NCBI GenBank assembly: GCA_022414725.1
Contig: CM039462.1
Span: forward strand, 46,861,221 to 46,925,220
From: Microglena sp. YARC
Lineage: Eukaryota > Chlorophyta > Chlorophyceae > Chlamydomonadales > Chlamydomonadaceae
Length of the DNA stretch: 64,000 bases
Direction of reading: 5' to 3'
The notes beneath the pieces are model-generated. The model ran no database searches. It was given only the letters and a program-made list of their open reading frames with translations, and was not told where the DNA came from. Shown here piece by piece: positions 10,764 through 20,265 of this stretch (positions are counted from its first letter, which is position 1; each line of letters starts with the position of its first letter). A program made the position numbers and the translations under genes.

Positions 10764-11342
10764 GGGGGGGGCTAGTAGTAGTAATACGAAGTATGGCACA
10801 ATACCAGTGTGTGATAGAGTGATAGTACTCACAATAGGATGGTGGACAGAAGCTCAGTGTTGGCCAACAGCTCTCCAGGAGTCGGATGTGGTTTGTGTGT
10901 GGGGTGGGGGTGGGGGTGCGGGTGGGGGTGGGGTGGGGGGGCTAGTAGTAGTAATACAAAGTGAGGCACAGTACCATTGTGTGATAGAGTTTTAGTACTC
11001 ACGATAGGATGGTGGACAGAAGCTCAGTGTTGGCCAACAGCTCTCCAGGAGTCGTATGTGGTTTGTGTGTGGGGTGGGGGTGGGGGTGGGGGTGCGGGGG
11101 AATTGGTGGGGGGGGGCTAGTAGTAGTAATACGAAGTGAGGCACAGTACCATTGTGTGATAGAGTTTTAGTACTCACAATAGGACAGTTGTCAAAAGCTC
11201 AGTGTTGGCCAACAGCTCTCCAGGGCTCGAATGTGGTTTGTGTGAGTGGGTGCGGGTGGGTGGGGTGTGGGTGTGGGTGTGTGGGGGGCTAGTAGTAGTA
11301 ATACAAAGTGAGGAATAGTACCATTTGTGTGATAGTACTCAC
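10039..11342 (-). repeat. FAS1 intron with donor-side exon copies and microsatellites
   Basis: Five decaying copies of the preceding exon's end (minus-strand sense LLANTELLTTVLL plus donor) lie near 10,305-10,350, 10,560-10,605, 10,835-10,880, 11,005-11,050 and 11,172-11,222. Donor forms include GTGAGT, GTGAAT and a lost GT. They are separated by (gta)n at 10,396-10,427, (gt)n at about 10,705-10,757, and G-rich runs. Near 10,090-10,260 three copies of the acceptor-side intron phrase gagagaatgtattatgttctg occur. Confidence 0.85.
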
Positions 11343-11666
11343 AATAGGACAGTGGTCAACAGCTCAGTGTTGGCCAACAGCTCCCCAGGGGACAGGCCCA
11401 GCTCAGTGAGTAGCGCCAGGAAAGCGGCATCAGTGGGGGCCACGACAGTGACCTCGAGCCTGGGGTTGCTCAGGGCAGCCTTGATGGCGGGAACCGCGTT
11501 AATGGCTTGGTGGAGGATAGTCAAGTCGGTGTCAGCCACAACAGCCTGGTAGATGGTGGGCACGGCAGGGGGGAGCAGCACAGCATCTATCACATGCACA
11601 ATGCTGTTAGCGCCGATTTCAACGTCGGCGGTCACAACGTTGGCCTGGTTGACCTTCACTCCGGCA
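11343..11666 (-). CDS. FAS1-domain protein, middle exon
   Basis: The acceptor (ccaccacag) and the donor (CTATT followed by GTGAGT) are clear. The exon is 324 bases, entering in phase after two bases and leaving after two. It encodes the end of FAS1 domain 1 (GVKVNQANVVTADVEIGA, NSIVHVIDAVLLP) and the first part of domain 2 (VPTIYQAVV, VTVVAPTDAAFLALLTELG). The joined reading with both neighbours gives unbroken FAS1 sequence. Confidence 0.92.
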
Positions 11667-11860
11667 CTGTGGTGGGTCGAGGGGGGGGGGGGGGGGGAAT
11701 GGTTCTCATTTACACCCGCGAAAAACAAAACGTTTTTACTACAAATTTGGATTCCTTGGATTTTAGGTGTGAGAGTCAGGTCAGAGGGGCGGGAGAAGTA
11801 GACTGTGGGGATAAGCAGTGGGCGAGGTAAGCAGTGTCCAGGTGAAGCTGGTTTGTGTAG

Positions 11861-11898
11861 GAAAGGATTTCCACCTCCTGGGGTGGAAATCCTTTCAC
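11861..11898. repeat. Hairpin-forming repeat
   Basis: ggaaaggatttccacc and its near-perfect inverse ggtggaaatcctttc flank a 5-6 base loop. It belongs to the family seen at 5,955, 6,248, 6,428 and 8,775. Confidence 0.7.
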
Positions 11899-11984
11899 AA
11901 CTAAAACACACTCAAATACAAAAGCAGTGTCCAGGTGAAGCTTGTTATTCCAGTGGGCCACACACAGAAGCATATGTAGGGAAC

Positions 11985-12110
11985 AGCAACATGATATCAT
12001 ATGATGCCAGCAGTCTGACTAGGCCAAAGTTACCATTTAAATACAATATCATACGATGCAATTTGTACGATATCATATAATATCATACTCACCTTTGGCC
12101 CAAGTCATAT
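11985..12110. repeat. Palindromic AT-rich element (catatgatatcatat family)
   Basis: It holds repeated atatcatatgat palindromes together with agtttgactaggc-like sequence. Related copies lie at about 12,385-12,520, 12,982-13,130 and 14,150-14,285. Confidence 0.6.
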
Positions 12111-12179
12111 GATATGCCGATACCTAAGCATAAGTGGCGGCCATTTAGCTAGAGCTATATATACAGCAGTTTGTTTTTG

Positions 12180-12350
12180 AGTGACAAGGCAGTGCATGGG
12201 GATAAATAGTGTTGCATGGGGATAAACAGTGTTTAGGTGTGAGTACCAGGTCTGTGGGGCGGGAGAAGTAGTGTGTGGGGATAAGCAGTGGGTGAGGCAA
12301 GTAGTGTCCAGGTGACTTGTTATTCCAACGAGCCACACACACATAAGCAT
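12180..12350. repeat. Diverged minisatellite (cagtg-ggggataa)
   Basis: It contains variants of the 46-bp unit found at 13,165-13,860, such as ggcagtgcatggggataaa and ggtgtgagtaccagg. An earlier copy of the same text occurs near 11,765-11,850. Confidence 0.55.
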
Positions 12351-12384
12351 ATGTGGCGGCCATGTACCTAGAGCTACATATACA

Positions 12385-12520
12385 CAGGGACCGGCATGTC
12401 ATGCGATGTTGACCAAATGCGGGTATGATATCATACAAATTGCATCATATGATATTGTGTGTAAATAGTAATTTTAGCCTAGTCAAACTGCCGTCATCAT
12501 ATGATATCATAGCATATGTG
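12385..12520. repeat. Palindromic AT-rich element, copy 2
   Basis: Starts cggcatgtcatgcgatgttg and ends ccgtcatcatatgatatcat. The same order of phrases recurs at 12,982-13,130 and 14,150-14,285. Confidence 0.65.
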
Positions 12521-12544
12521 GCGGCCATGTAGCTAGAGCTATAC

Positions 12545-12965
12545 AAGCAATTATAACCCCTGGTGGGGCGTGAGATTAAGGGAGCCCCCTGTCTTATGGC
12601 GGTAGAGAGCGGGCTGCTACTTTACCTGGGCAGTGCTACCATGGCGGTTGACATCGACCGCGAACTCTAAGGCGCACACGTAGGGATCAGGATACTACTT
12701 CTTGCCAAATTGGTCACCACTTAAAGCGCACAAACATCAAATTGGTCGCCGCTTTTTAATGCAAAAAGCGCAAAAACTGCGCGCTGCGCCCACAGAAGGT
12801 TGAAAAAGTGCGCAAAACGCGCAGAAGGGCTCAAAAAGGCAGCGTGGCACCGCGCTGCCGCGCGCGCTTAGTAGTAACCTGGTAGGGATTCAATCCCCGC
12901 ACCTTCTGCCTGATTTGAACAAACTCAACCAATGAGCCAATCGTCAAAACGGTAGATGCCAGAGA
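12545..12965 (-). mobile_element. SINE-like element, split by a MITE
   Basis: 12,545-12,679 is the inverse of the SINE body at 3,600-3,730, and 12,882-12,965 is its tRNA-like head on the minus strand (A-box-like tggctcattggttgag, B-box-like gggattgaatccc). A 194-bp MITE with target duplication lies between the two parts. Confidence 0.65.
12688..12881. mobile_element. hAT-like MITE, 194 bp
   Basis: Ends caggatactact and agtagtaacctg are imperfect terminal inverted repeats. The 8-mer gtagggat flanks it on both sides (12,680-12,687 and 12,882-12,889). A second copy of exactly the same length lies inverted at 47,819-48,012. An 8-bp target duplication and CAGGG-type ends point to the hAT superfamily. 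No coding capacity. Confidence 0.8.
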
Positions 12966-12981
12966 TATGTATACATAGGGA

Positions 12982-13130
12982 CCGGCATATCATATGATGT
13001 TGACCAAGTACGGGCATGATATCATCCAAATTGCATAATATGATATTGTATGTGAATGGTAAATTTAGCCTAGTCAAACTGCTGTCACCATACGATATCA
13101 TTTGATAACATGATATCCTATGATATCATA
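12982..13130. repeat. Palindromic AT-rich element, copy 3
   Basis: ggcatatcatatgatgttga to gatatcatttgataacatga, ending with several overlapping gatatcat palindromes. Confidence 0.65.
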
Positions 13131-13164
13131 TTGGCGTACCCCATTTATGCAGCAGTTCGTTCTT

Positions 13165-13860
13165 GAGTGACAGGGCAGTGCACGGGGATGAACAGCAGTG
13201 CTTAGGTGTGAGTGACAGGGCAGTGCTTGGGGATGAACAGCAGTGCTTAGGTGTGAGTGACAGGGCAGTGCACGGGGATGAACAGCAGTGCTTAGGTGTG
13301 AGTGACGGGCAGTGCACGGGGATGAACAGCAGTGCTTAGGTGTGAGTGACAGGGCAGTGCACGGGGATCAACAGCAGTGCTTAGATGTGAGTGACAGGGC
13401 AGTGCACGGGGATGAACAGCAGTGCTTAGGTGTGAGTGACGGGCAGTGCACGGGGATGAACAGCAGTGCTTAGGTGTGAGTGACGGGCAGTGCACGGGGA
13501 TTAACAGCAGTGCTTAGGTGTGAGTGACAGGGCAGTGCACGGGGATGAACAGCAGTGGTTAGGTGTGAGTGACTGGCAGTGCACGGGGATTAACAGCAGT
13601 GCTTAGGTGTGAGTGACAGGGCAGTGCACGGGGATGAACAGCAGTGCTTAGGTGTGAGTGACAGGGCAGTGCACGGGGATCAACAGCAGTGCTTAGGTGT
13701 GAGTGACAGGGCAGTGCACGGGGATGAACAGCAGTGCTTAGGTGTGAGTGACAGGGCAGTGCACGGGGATCAACAGCAGTGCTTAGGTGTGAGTGACAGG
13801 GCAGTGCACGGGGATCAACAGCAGTGCTTAGGTGTGAGTGACAGGGCAGTGGGGCAAGCA
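13165..13860. repeat. 46-bp minisatellite, about 15 copies
   Basis: The unit agggcagtgcacggggatga followed by acagcagtgcttaggtgtga repeats head to tail with single-base variants (gatgaac or gatcaac or gattaac). Short variant units lack one base of the 'acaggg'. Confidence 0.95.
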
Positions 13861-13924
13861 GTGTTTGGGTAAAGCTCATTATTCTAATGGGTCACAACCA
13901 GTAGCCTGTGGGCTAATGCTGTAC

Positions 13925-14140
13925 AGTATGTATGTTACCGTCCAGGGGTAGGCCAAATAGGCTAAAAAGACTTGCCCAACCGTGATAGGAAGGGCTTAAA
14001 AAGAAAAAGCATTGATGAACTGAACCCCAAACAATCCTTTTCCTGACGGGGGCCCAGAGTTCGTTTAATTCTACAATATAATACAGCGATCCTTTAATTC
14101 TACAATATAATACAGCAATCCTTTAATTCTACAATATAAT
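13925..14140 (+). repeat. Dispersed repeat (gtccaggggtaggccaaat family)
   Basis: The head gttaccgtccaggggtagg, the middle gacttgcccaaccgtgatag and the tail attctacaatataat recur at about 14,455-14,580, 44,945-45,220, 56,645-56,810 and, truncated, 62,455-62,515. No ORF and no tRNA head; likely a non-autonomous retroposon or MITE-like family. Confidence 0.7.
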
Positions 14141-14149
14141 ACATAGGTA

Positions 14150-14285
14150 CCGGCAAATCATATGATGTTGACCAAATGCGGGTATGATATCATATGATAT
14201 CGTACAAATTGAATCGTATGATATTGTACATAAATTGTAATTTTAGCCTGGTCAAACTGCCGTCATCATATGATATCATATTGCC
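14150..14285. repeat. Palindromic AT-rich element, copy 4
   Basis: Same phrase order as copies 2 and 3 (ggcaaatcatatgatgttg to cgtcatcatatgatatcat), followed again by a minisatellite fragment. Confidence 0.65.
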
Positions 14286-14454
14286 TTTCCCTATATATAC
14301 AGCAGTTTGTTCTTGAGTGACAGGGCAGTGCACGGGGGGATAAACAGTGTTTAGCTATGAGTGTCAGGGCAGTGGGGCAAGCAGTGTTTGGCTAGAGTTC
14401 ATTATTCCAATGGGCCACAACCAGTAGCCTGTGGGCTAATACTCTACAGTATGT

Positions 14455-14585
14455 ATGTTACCGTCCAGGGGTACGCCAAATAGGCTAAAGGGACTTCCCC
14501 AACCGTGATACGAAGGGCTAAAAAAGAAAAGGCACTGATGAACTGAACCCCAAATCGTGCTACAGCGATCATTTAATTCTATAAT
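14455..14585 (+). repeat. Dispersed repeat (gtccaggggtaggccaaat family), copy 2
   Basis: Same head and middle as the 13,925 copy, ending in tttaattctataat. Confidence 0.7.
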
Positions 14586-14968
14586 CTACTGCGCAGACAT
14601 GTAAGACACAATCTATTGCCCCCCTTTCCCCAGATTGCTATCAAACCCAATTGTTGGCAGGTCCGTCGGATGCTGTGGAGCATAGGGGAGGGGTGACACG
14701 AGGAGGGTGGCCTAGCAGATTTCCCTTCCCGGCCCTTTGAAGGAGTATGATACTGGGTCCGGGTCGAAATCGTAGGCCCCCCTCCTTGTGTCATCCCTCC
14801 CGTCTGCTGTGGAGCAGGCTTAACTGGGGTCAATCATGGCCTGTCTATGATACAGATGTAATACCGAGGACCCCAGATTCTGATGATCATGGTTCAGCAC
14901 TCACGACAACCACCACTATCACTATCACTATCACGACCACCACCATCACCATCATTATCATGTAGCAG
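14586..14968. other. Intronic sequence without gene; trinucleotide run
   Basis: It includes a (cactat)/(caccat) run at about 14,908-14,960. No exon support. Confidence 0.5.
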
Positions 14969-14969
14969 C

Positions 14970-15725
14970 ACTCACCCAACCTTCTGGATGGCCATGGTCT
15001 GCTCAACAAAGAGGGTGAGAACATTGATGACAAGGGCATGTCTATGATAATGAGATGTGATGTGATGAGATTTACTGTGATGTGATGAGATGTAATGTGA
15101 TGTGATGAGATGTAATGTGATGTGATGAGGTGTGATGAGATGCAATGTAATGTAATGTAATGTAATGTAATGTAATGTAATGTAATGTAATGTAATGTAA
15201 TGTAATGTAATGTAATGTAATGTAATGTAATGCAATGTCATGTGATGTCATGTTATGTACTCACCCAACCTTCTGGATAGCCACGGTCTGCTCAACAAAG
15301 AGGGTGAGGACATTGATGACAAGGGCATGTCTATGATAATGTGATGTCATGTATATGATGAGATGTATTGTGATGTAATGTAATGCAATGTTATGTGATG
15401 TACTTACTCAACCTTCTGGATGGCCACGATCTGCTCAACAAAGAGGGTGAGGATATTGATGACAAGGGCATGTCTATGATAATTTTGATGTCATGTAATA
15501 TGATGAGATGTATTGTAATGTAATGTAATGCAATGTTATGTGATGTACTTACCCAACCTTCTGGATGGCCACGATCTGCTCAACAAAGAGGGTGAGGATA
15601 TTGATGACAAGGGCATGTCTATGATAATTTGATGTAATGTAATGTCATGTGATGTCATGTCATGTACTCACTCAACCTTCTGGATGGCCACAATCTGCTC
15701 AACAAAGAGGGTGGGGACATTGATG
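14970..15725 (-). repeat. Donor-side copies of the FAS1 exon 15,771-15,973
   Basis: Five copies of the exon's last 50 or so bases (minus-strand sense VLTLFVEQTMAIQKVG) followed by a GTGAGT-type donor lie near 14,975-15,035, 15,260-15,320, 15,407-15,470, 15,548-15,610 and 15,665-15,735. They are separated by aatgt/gatgt-rich runs, including (aatgt)n at about 15,144-15,235. Each copy keeps the exon-donor junction intact. Confidence 0.9.
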
Positions 15726-15770
15726 GCAAGGGCATGTCTATGATAATGTTATGCAATGTAATGTACTCAC

Positions 15771-15973
15771 CCAACCTTCTGGATGGCCACGGTCTGCTCT
15801 ACAAAGAGGGTGGGGACATTGATGACAGTCGCAGTGGCATCAGTGGAGCGGATTAGGGAGAACTTGGATGCGGCAGGCACAATGTGGTACTCTAGGATGT
15901 TGCACAGAGTCTGGGTGTCATTCAACAGAGCCTCCTTGGAGATGCCAAGGGCAGTCAGGGCATTGGCGAAAGC
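15771..15973 (-). CDS. FAS1-domain protein, exon of domain 1
   Basis: Acceptor gcatgcatgcag and donor TTGG followed by GTGAGT are clear. The exon starts in phase 0 and leaves after two bases. It encodes AFANALTALGISKEALL and ILEYHIVPA, then FVEQTVAIQKVG. Joined to the upstream exon it gives FAPTNKAFANAL, the conserved FAS1 H1 box. Confidence 0.92.
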
Positions 15974-15989
15974 CTGCATGCATGAGGAG

Positions 15990-16092
15990 CTGCAAAGTCA
16001 GGCTGGTTGTACAGAGTCTGGGTGGCATCGAACAGAGCCTCCTTGGAGAAGCCAAGGGCAGTCAGGGCATTGGTGAAAGCCCGCATGAATGA
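15990..16092 (-). repeat. Acceptor-side copy of the same FAS1 exon
   Basis: On the minus strand the copy starts GCTTTCACCAATGCCCTGAC and runs about 70 bases into the exon before diverging. It lies just upstream of the true exon. Confidence 0.85.
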
Positions 16093-16534
16093 TGCCTAGT
16101 CAGGGATGTGTTGAGTCATAGACTGACCTGGTAGTAGGGGGAGATAAGCAGGGGGGGGATAGGGTAGGGGAACAGCAGTGGGAGTACAGGGGGCAGGGAG
16201 CAAGAGGGAAGGGGGGAGGGGAGGGGGCGGGGGGGGCAGGTGGGGAGGGGAGAGGAGGTCAGGAGGGGAACAGGGGCAGGGCTGGAGAGGGCATTACTGC
16301 TGAGATTACCCCCAGGTAATGCAGTATCACAAAGGGAGAGCTAAGAACAGGGAGGGGGAGACTGGGTGGAGGGGGGGACTGGGGGGAAGGGCAGCAGGAA
16401 CACCTCCTCTGCCCGCGTGACGCGAGGTCGCGAAGGAACCGAATTCCGTAGGAAAGGGGGGCACGAATCACCACAAGAAGTTGCCAGCGCAGATGGGTAT
16501 CCATATTTTCAAAACGCCCACGACAGTCTGCTGC
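16093..16534 (-). other. FAS1 intron, G-rich on the plus strand
   Basis: gggagggg-type runs dominate 16,130-16,390. No exon support. Confidence 0.6.
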
Positions 16535-16540
16535 TCTCAC

Positions 16541-16678
16541 CTTGTTGGTAGGGGCGAAAATGGTAGCCGTGGTACCAGGGTGCTGGGCAGCCTTGAGGAC
16601 GGCCTCGCAGCTACCAATAGCCTCCACTAGAATGCTGAGATCGTCAACTGTGGATGCCACGCTGGCGATGGTGGGTTG
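16541..16678 (-). CDS. FAS1-domain protein, first recognisable exon (start unknown)
   Basis: Encodes PTIASVASTVDDLSILVEAI and TATIFAPTNK, the start of FAS1 domain 1, with a good donor (AACAAG followed by GTGAGA). The upstream edge is uncertain because no clear acceptor or start codon is visible before the tandem array begins at about 16,740. Any signal peptide exon must lie beyond or within the array, or has been lost. Confidence 0.85.
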
Positions 16679-17596
16679 CCTCCATCGTTCGCGCCACCAC
16701 CCGCTCCTTAAACCCTAAACTTCTTTTTTTTCTCTAGTATTGTTAGCCGTGGCTCATGGTCGACGGCAAGTGCGGAGGCTGAACTATGCTGCCTCTAATC
16801 AGGCACTCCCAGGCCCACGTCAACGCACTCTCTATGAGGTGTGGGGACTAAATAATCATCATGAGGTGGAGGGCTGGAGGCCCGCCCACCTGTGCCCGGG
16901 CTGGAGCCCTTGCCGTGGCTGATTTGGGGGACCCGCGTCGCTGGATTCGTTGCCATTGGGGCGCCCCCGCCCGAATGGGAAGACGCTGTGGACTCTTCTC
17001 ATCCCTTCAGTAGCCATGGAGCGAGGACCCAGGGTCAACATGGGGTCTCCCCCCCCCCCACACACACACTTTATCGCCTCAGGATCAGGGTACTTCAGGA
17101 GGACCCCCAGCTCTGCTGCCTGAGACGCTACCGATTGTATAGCCTGCATCATGGGACGCAACGGACCCTTCCTTCTGGTCAACGGACCCTCCCCACGTTG
17201 CGTCCTGCGACCCAACCGACCCGCAACCGGCCCATAACCGACCCAGTGCCTGCGTCCTGCGACACAGCCAACCCACAAACACACAAGCCTGAAACCCTAA
17301 AACCCAAACGGGGCATGAAGTTTAGAAAAGCCCCGGAAGCTAAAAACCTAACCCCCCAAAACCTAAACCCTAAACGGGGCATGGAGTTGGGGAAGCCTTT
17401 TTGTTCGCTTGCATTGGGGAAGATAACCGTTCAGCTCCCGCGCTTGAGCTCGGCCTGTATATTGCATGGAGGACAGTTCTCTGGCTCTTTCAATGCGGCA
17501 GGTAGGAAATCTGTCACCTAGCATCCCCCGACACCAGTCAGTCAAAGTTGGTGCTCATGTGCTGCCAACCAAGCCTGCGCTCGGGTAAAATGGGTC

Positions 17597-17675
17597 GCCT
17601 AAACGGGTGCTCTAACCAACTGAGCTAATGGAGCTTGAATGCTCCCTCCGAGGGTTATACTCAGGACCTCCCGCT
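17597..17675 (-). tRNA. Permuted tRNA-like gene, unit 1 (anticodon altered to AGG)
   Basis: The 3' half (17,640-17,675) precedes the 5' half (17,597-17,634) in transcription order, with 5 bases between. T stem CTGAG/CTCGG is intact but the T loop is TATAACC. The loop reads TTAGGC in place of TTAGTA, so the anticodon would be AGG. Probably a decayed copy. Confidence 0.55.
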
Positions 17676-17692
17676 GACTAGTACTGTTACTC

Positions 17693-17766
17693 TGTCTTGT
17701 ACCGGGATCGAACCGATGACATTGTGCGTGTTAAGTACACGTGATAACCAACTACACCAACGAGAT
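17693..17766 (-). tRNA. tRNA-Val(AAC), decayed copy, unit 1
   Basis: Same 74-base layout as the other copies, but the anticodon stem (TGTAC against GCACA), T stem and first base carry mismatches. Likely a pseudogene. Confidence 0.55.
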
Positions 17767-18089
17767 ATTATGGTGACAACAAAAAAATGGGGGTCACCTC
17801 CTCGATGGCAGATTACCATGTTTACCTTTGATCTCCCGGATATATGTTGTTTGCCTGGCTGCCCTGTCAGCTGAGTATGTAACAATATCCTTCCTTGTTA
17901 GCCGTGGCTCATGGTCGACGGCAAGTGCGGGGGCTGAACTATACTCAGGCACTCCCAGGCCCACGTCAACGCACTCTCTATGAGGTGTGGGGACTAAATA
18001 ATCATCATGAGGTGGAGGGCTGGAGGCCCGCCCCACCTGTGCCCGGGCTGGAGCCCTTGCCGTGGCTGATTTGGGGGACCCGCGTCGCT

Positions 18090-18440
18090 GGATTCGTTGC
18101 AGGGATATGCATTTTGGGCGCCCCCGATGCCCAGAGAGTTTGGGAAGACGCTGTGGAAACTCTTCTCATCCCTTCGTAGCCATGCCGATGCCCAGGGTAG
18201 CAACATGGGCGTCCTTTTTGGCCCCCGATGCCACACACACTAAAAAGAAGTTTCGGGTAGGTTTCAGGAGGACCCCCAGCTCTGCTGCCTGAGATATCAG
18301 CATCAAGAAAGCCTGCTCAGGGTCGCATAGCTCTGACGGAGTCCGACTTCGACTTCAGACGAGACCCTCCCCACGTTGGGGTCAGTAAATTATAGAAGCA
18401 TTGACCCAAGCACGACAGGACAATCCCGACAGGCCCAGAG
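18090..18440. other. Scrambled stretch in array unit 2
   Basis: Short pieces of two different parts of the unit alternate: the ttgggcgcccccg/gacgctgtgg part and the gatgcccag/gtttgggaag part. This looks like a consensus built from misaligned repeat reads. Confidence 0.6.
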
Positions 18441-20095
18441 ATGCCTGCGTCGACAGCTAAAGAGACAGCCATCGAGCCAGCAAAACAGGCAAGCTAGATA
18501 ATTCTCCGAGACGAGATCATCAGTGCACTCTGGCTCACATAATCGGGTCAAGGCCTGGGCTGGTGGATGCCCAAACGACGAAGCTAGGTTGCAAACAAAG
18601 CAAGCGAGCAAGCAAGCTAGACAATTCACGGGGAGACAAGATCATCAGTGGGGACTCTGTTCGCACATTGAAGATCCGGTTCGAAGCCCCGGCTGGTTGA
18701 TGCTCAAACGACGACAGCTAAATTGAAAGCAAAACAAGCAAGCAAGCTAGACAATTCACGAGACAAGATCATAATTTCATGCACAAAATCCGGTTAAGGC
18801 CAAAAATCTTAATGCGGATAGCATACCTGCGTGCTCCGCAGTATCATCGGTGCCATCATCATCAATAACGACAACTGGAGCATCGCCGAGCAAAGCGCAC
18901 CTGTTGCCGTCTTGGGGGTGGCGACCACGGACCGGAGCTATGACAAGCCTTGAGCCTCCGAAAATAGTTCCCCAGTTGCCTGGGGGTAGGACGTTGGACC
19001 TCGATTTTATGGTTTGTCAAGATTTCGTCAATTTATACGACCACAAGGACAGTAACCGCGGGGTCGCGCTGTTATTTTGTTTGAATTTGTCGGTGTGTGC
19101 TTGTCGGTGTGTGGACGGCGCGTGGTCGTCGCGTGCTAGTGGCAACGTGGCTATCGCCCAGGTGCCACCTCATCAACTTGCTGGTGAAAGCGCGCGATGC
19201 CCTCGAACTGTTCAAGCATTAAAAATCGTGGCACCCGATGCCCAGGTGTAGCATGTGGGAAGTTGGAAACATTAAAAATCGTGGCACTCGATGCCCAGGT
19301 GTAGCTTTGGGGGAGGTGGAAACATTACTTATCGTGGCGTCCAATGCCCAGGTGTAGCATCTGGGAACCTGGAAACATTAACACACCTGGGGGCGCGATG
19401 GACCAAAACGTGCGCGATATATCGTGGTTATGCATTTCGCTGATTCGTTGCCATTGGGGCGCCCCCGCCCGAATGGGAAGACGCTGTGGACTCTTCTCAT
19501 CCCTTCAGTAGCCATGGAGCGAGGACCCAGGGTCAACATGGGGTCTCCCCCCCCCCCACACACACACTTTATCGCCTCAGGATCAGGGTACTTCAGGAGG
19601 ACCCCCAGCTCTGCTGCCTGAGACGCTACCGATTGTATAGCCTGCATCATGCGACGCAACGGACCCTTCCTTCTGGTCAACGGACCCTCCCCACGTTGCG
19701 TCCTGCGACCCAACCGACCCGCAACCGGCCCATAACCGACCCAGTGCCTGCGTCCTGCGACACAGCCAACCCACAAACACACAAACCTGAAACCCTAAAA
19801 CCCAAACGGGGCATGAAGTTTAGAAAAGCCCCGGAAGCTAAAAACCTAACCCCCCAAAACCTAAACCCTAAACGGGGCATGGAGTTGGGGAAGCCTTTTT
19901 GTTCGCTTGCATTGGGGAAGATAACCGTTCAGCTCCCGCGCTTGAGCTCGGCCTGTATATTGCATGGAGGACAGTTCTCTGGCTCTTTCAATGCGGCAGG
20001 TAGGAAATCTGTCACCTAGCATCCCCCGACACCAGTCAGTCAAAGTTGGTGCTCATGTGCTGCCAACCAAGCCTGCGCTCGGGTAAAATGGGTCA

Positions 20096-20174
20096 TACTA
20101 AACGGGTGCTCTAACCAACTGAGCTAATGGAGCTTGAATGCTCCCTCCGAGGGTTATACTCAGGACCTCCCGCT
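20096..20174 (-). tRNA. Circularly permuted tRNA-Thr(AGT), unit 2
   Basis: Read on the minus strand: 3' half (20,139-20,174) with AGCGGGAGGTCCTGAG and an end GGGAGCA, then TTCAA, then 5' half (20,096-20,133) with GCTCCATTAGCTCAG and CCCGTTTAGTA. Joined, the acceptor stem (6 of 7), D stem GCTC/GAGC, anticodon stem CCCGT/GCGGG and T stem CTGAG/CTCGG all pair. The T loop TATAACC is unusual. Confidence 0.7.
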
Positions 20175-20191
20175 GACTAGTACTGTTACTC

Positions 20192-20265
20192 TGTCTTGTA
20201 CCGGGATCGAACCGATGACATTGTGCGTGTTAAGCACACGTGATAACCAACTACACCAACGAGAC
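20192..20265 (-). tRNA. tRNA-Val(AAC), unit 2
   Basis: 74 bases; anticodon loop TTAACAC between TGTGC and GCACA. The T stem has one mismatch (ATCGG against CCGGT). Confidence 0.75.

Larger units (their letters stand above)
11667..15770 (-). other. 4.1-kb FAS1 intron full of repeats
   Basis: The intron joins AIQKVG to AGVKVNQ across 4.1 kb. It contains a hairpin repeat, palindromic ATATGATATC elements, a SINE with a nested MITE, a 46-bp minisatellite, two copies of a dispersed repeat, (aatgt)n, and donor-side copies of the upstream exon, each listed separately. Confidence 0.85.

Noticed and set aside
13165..13860. CRISPR-like appearance of regularly spaced repeats
   Set aside because: Units abut head to tail with no unique spacers, in eukaryotic intron sequence; it is a minisatellite.
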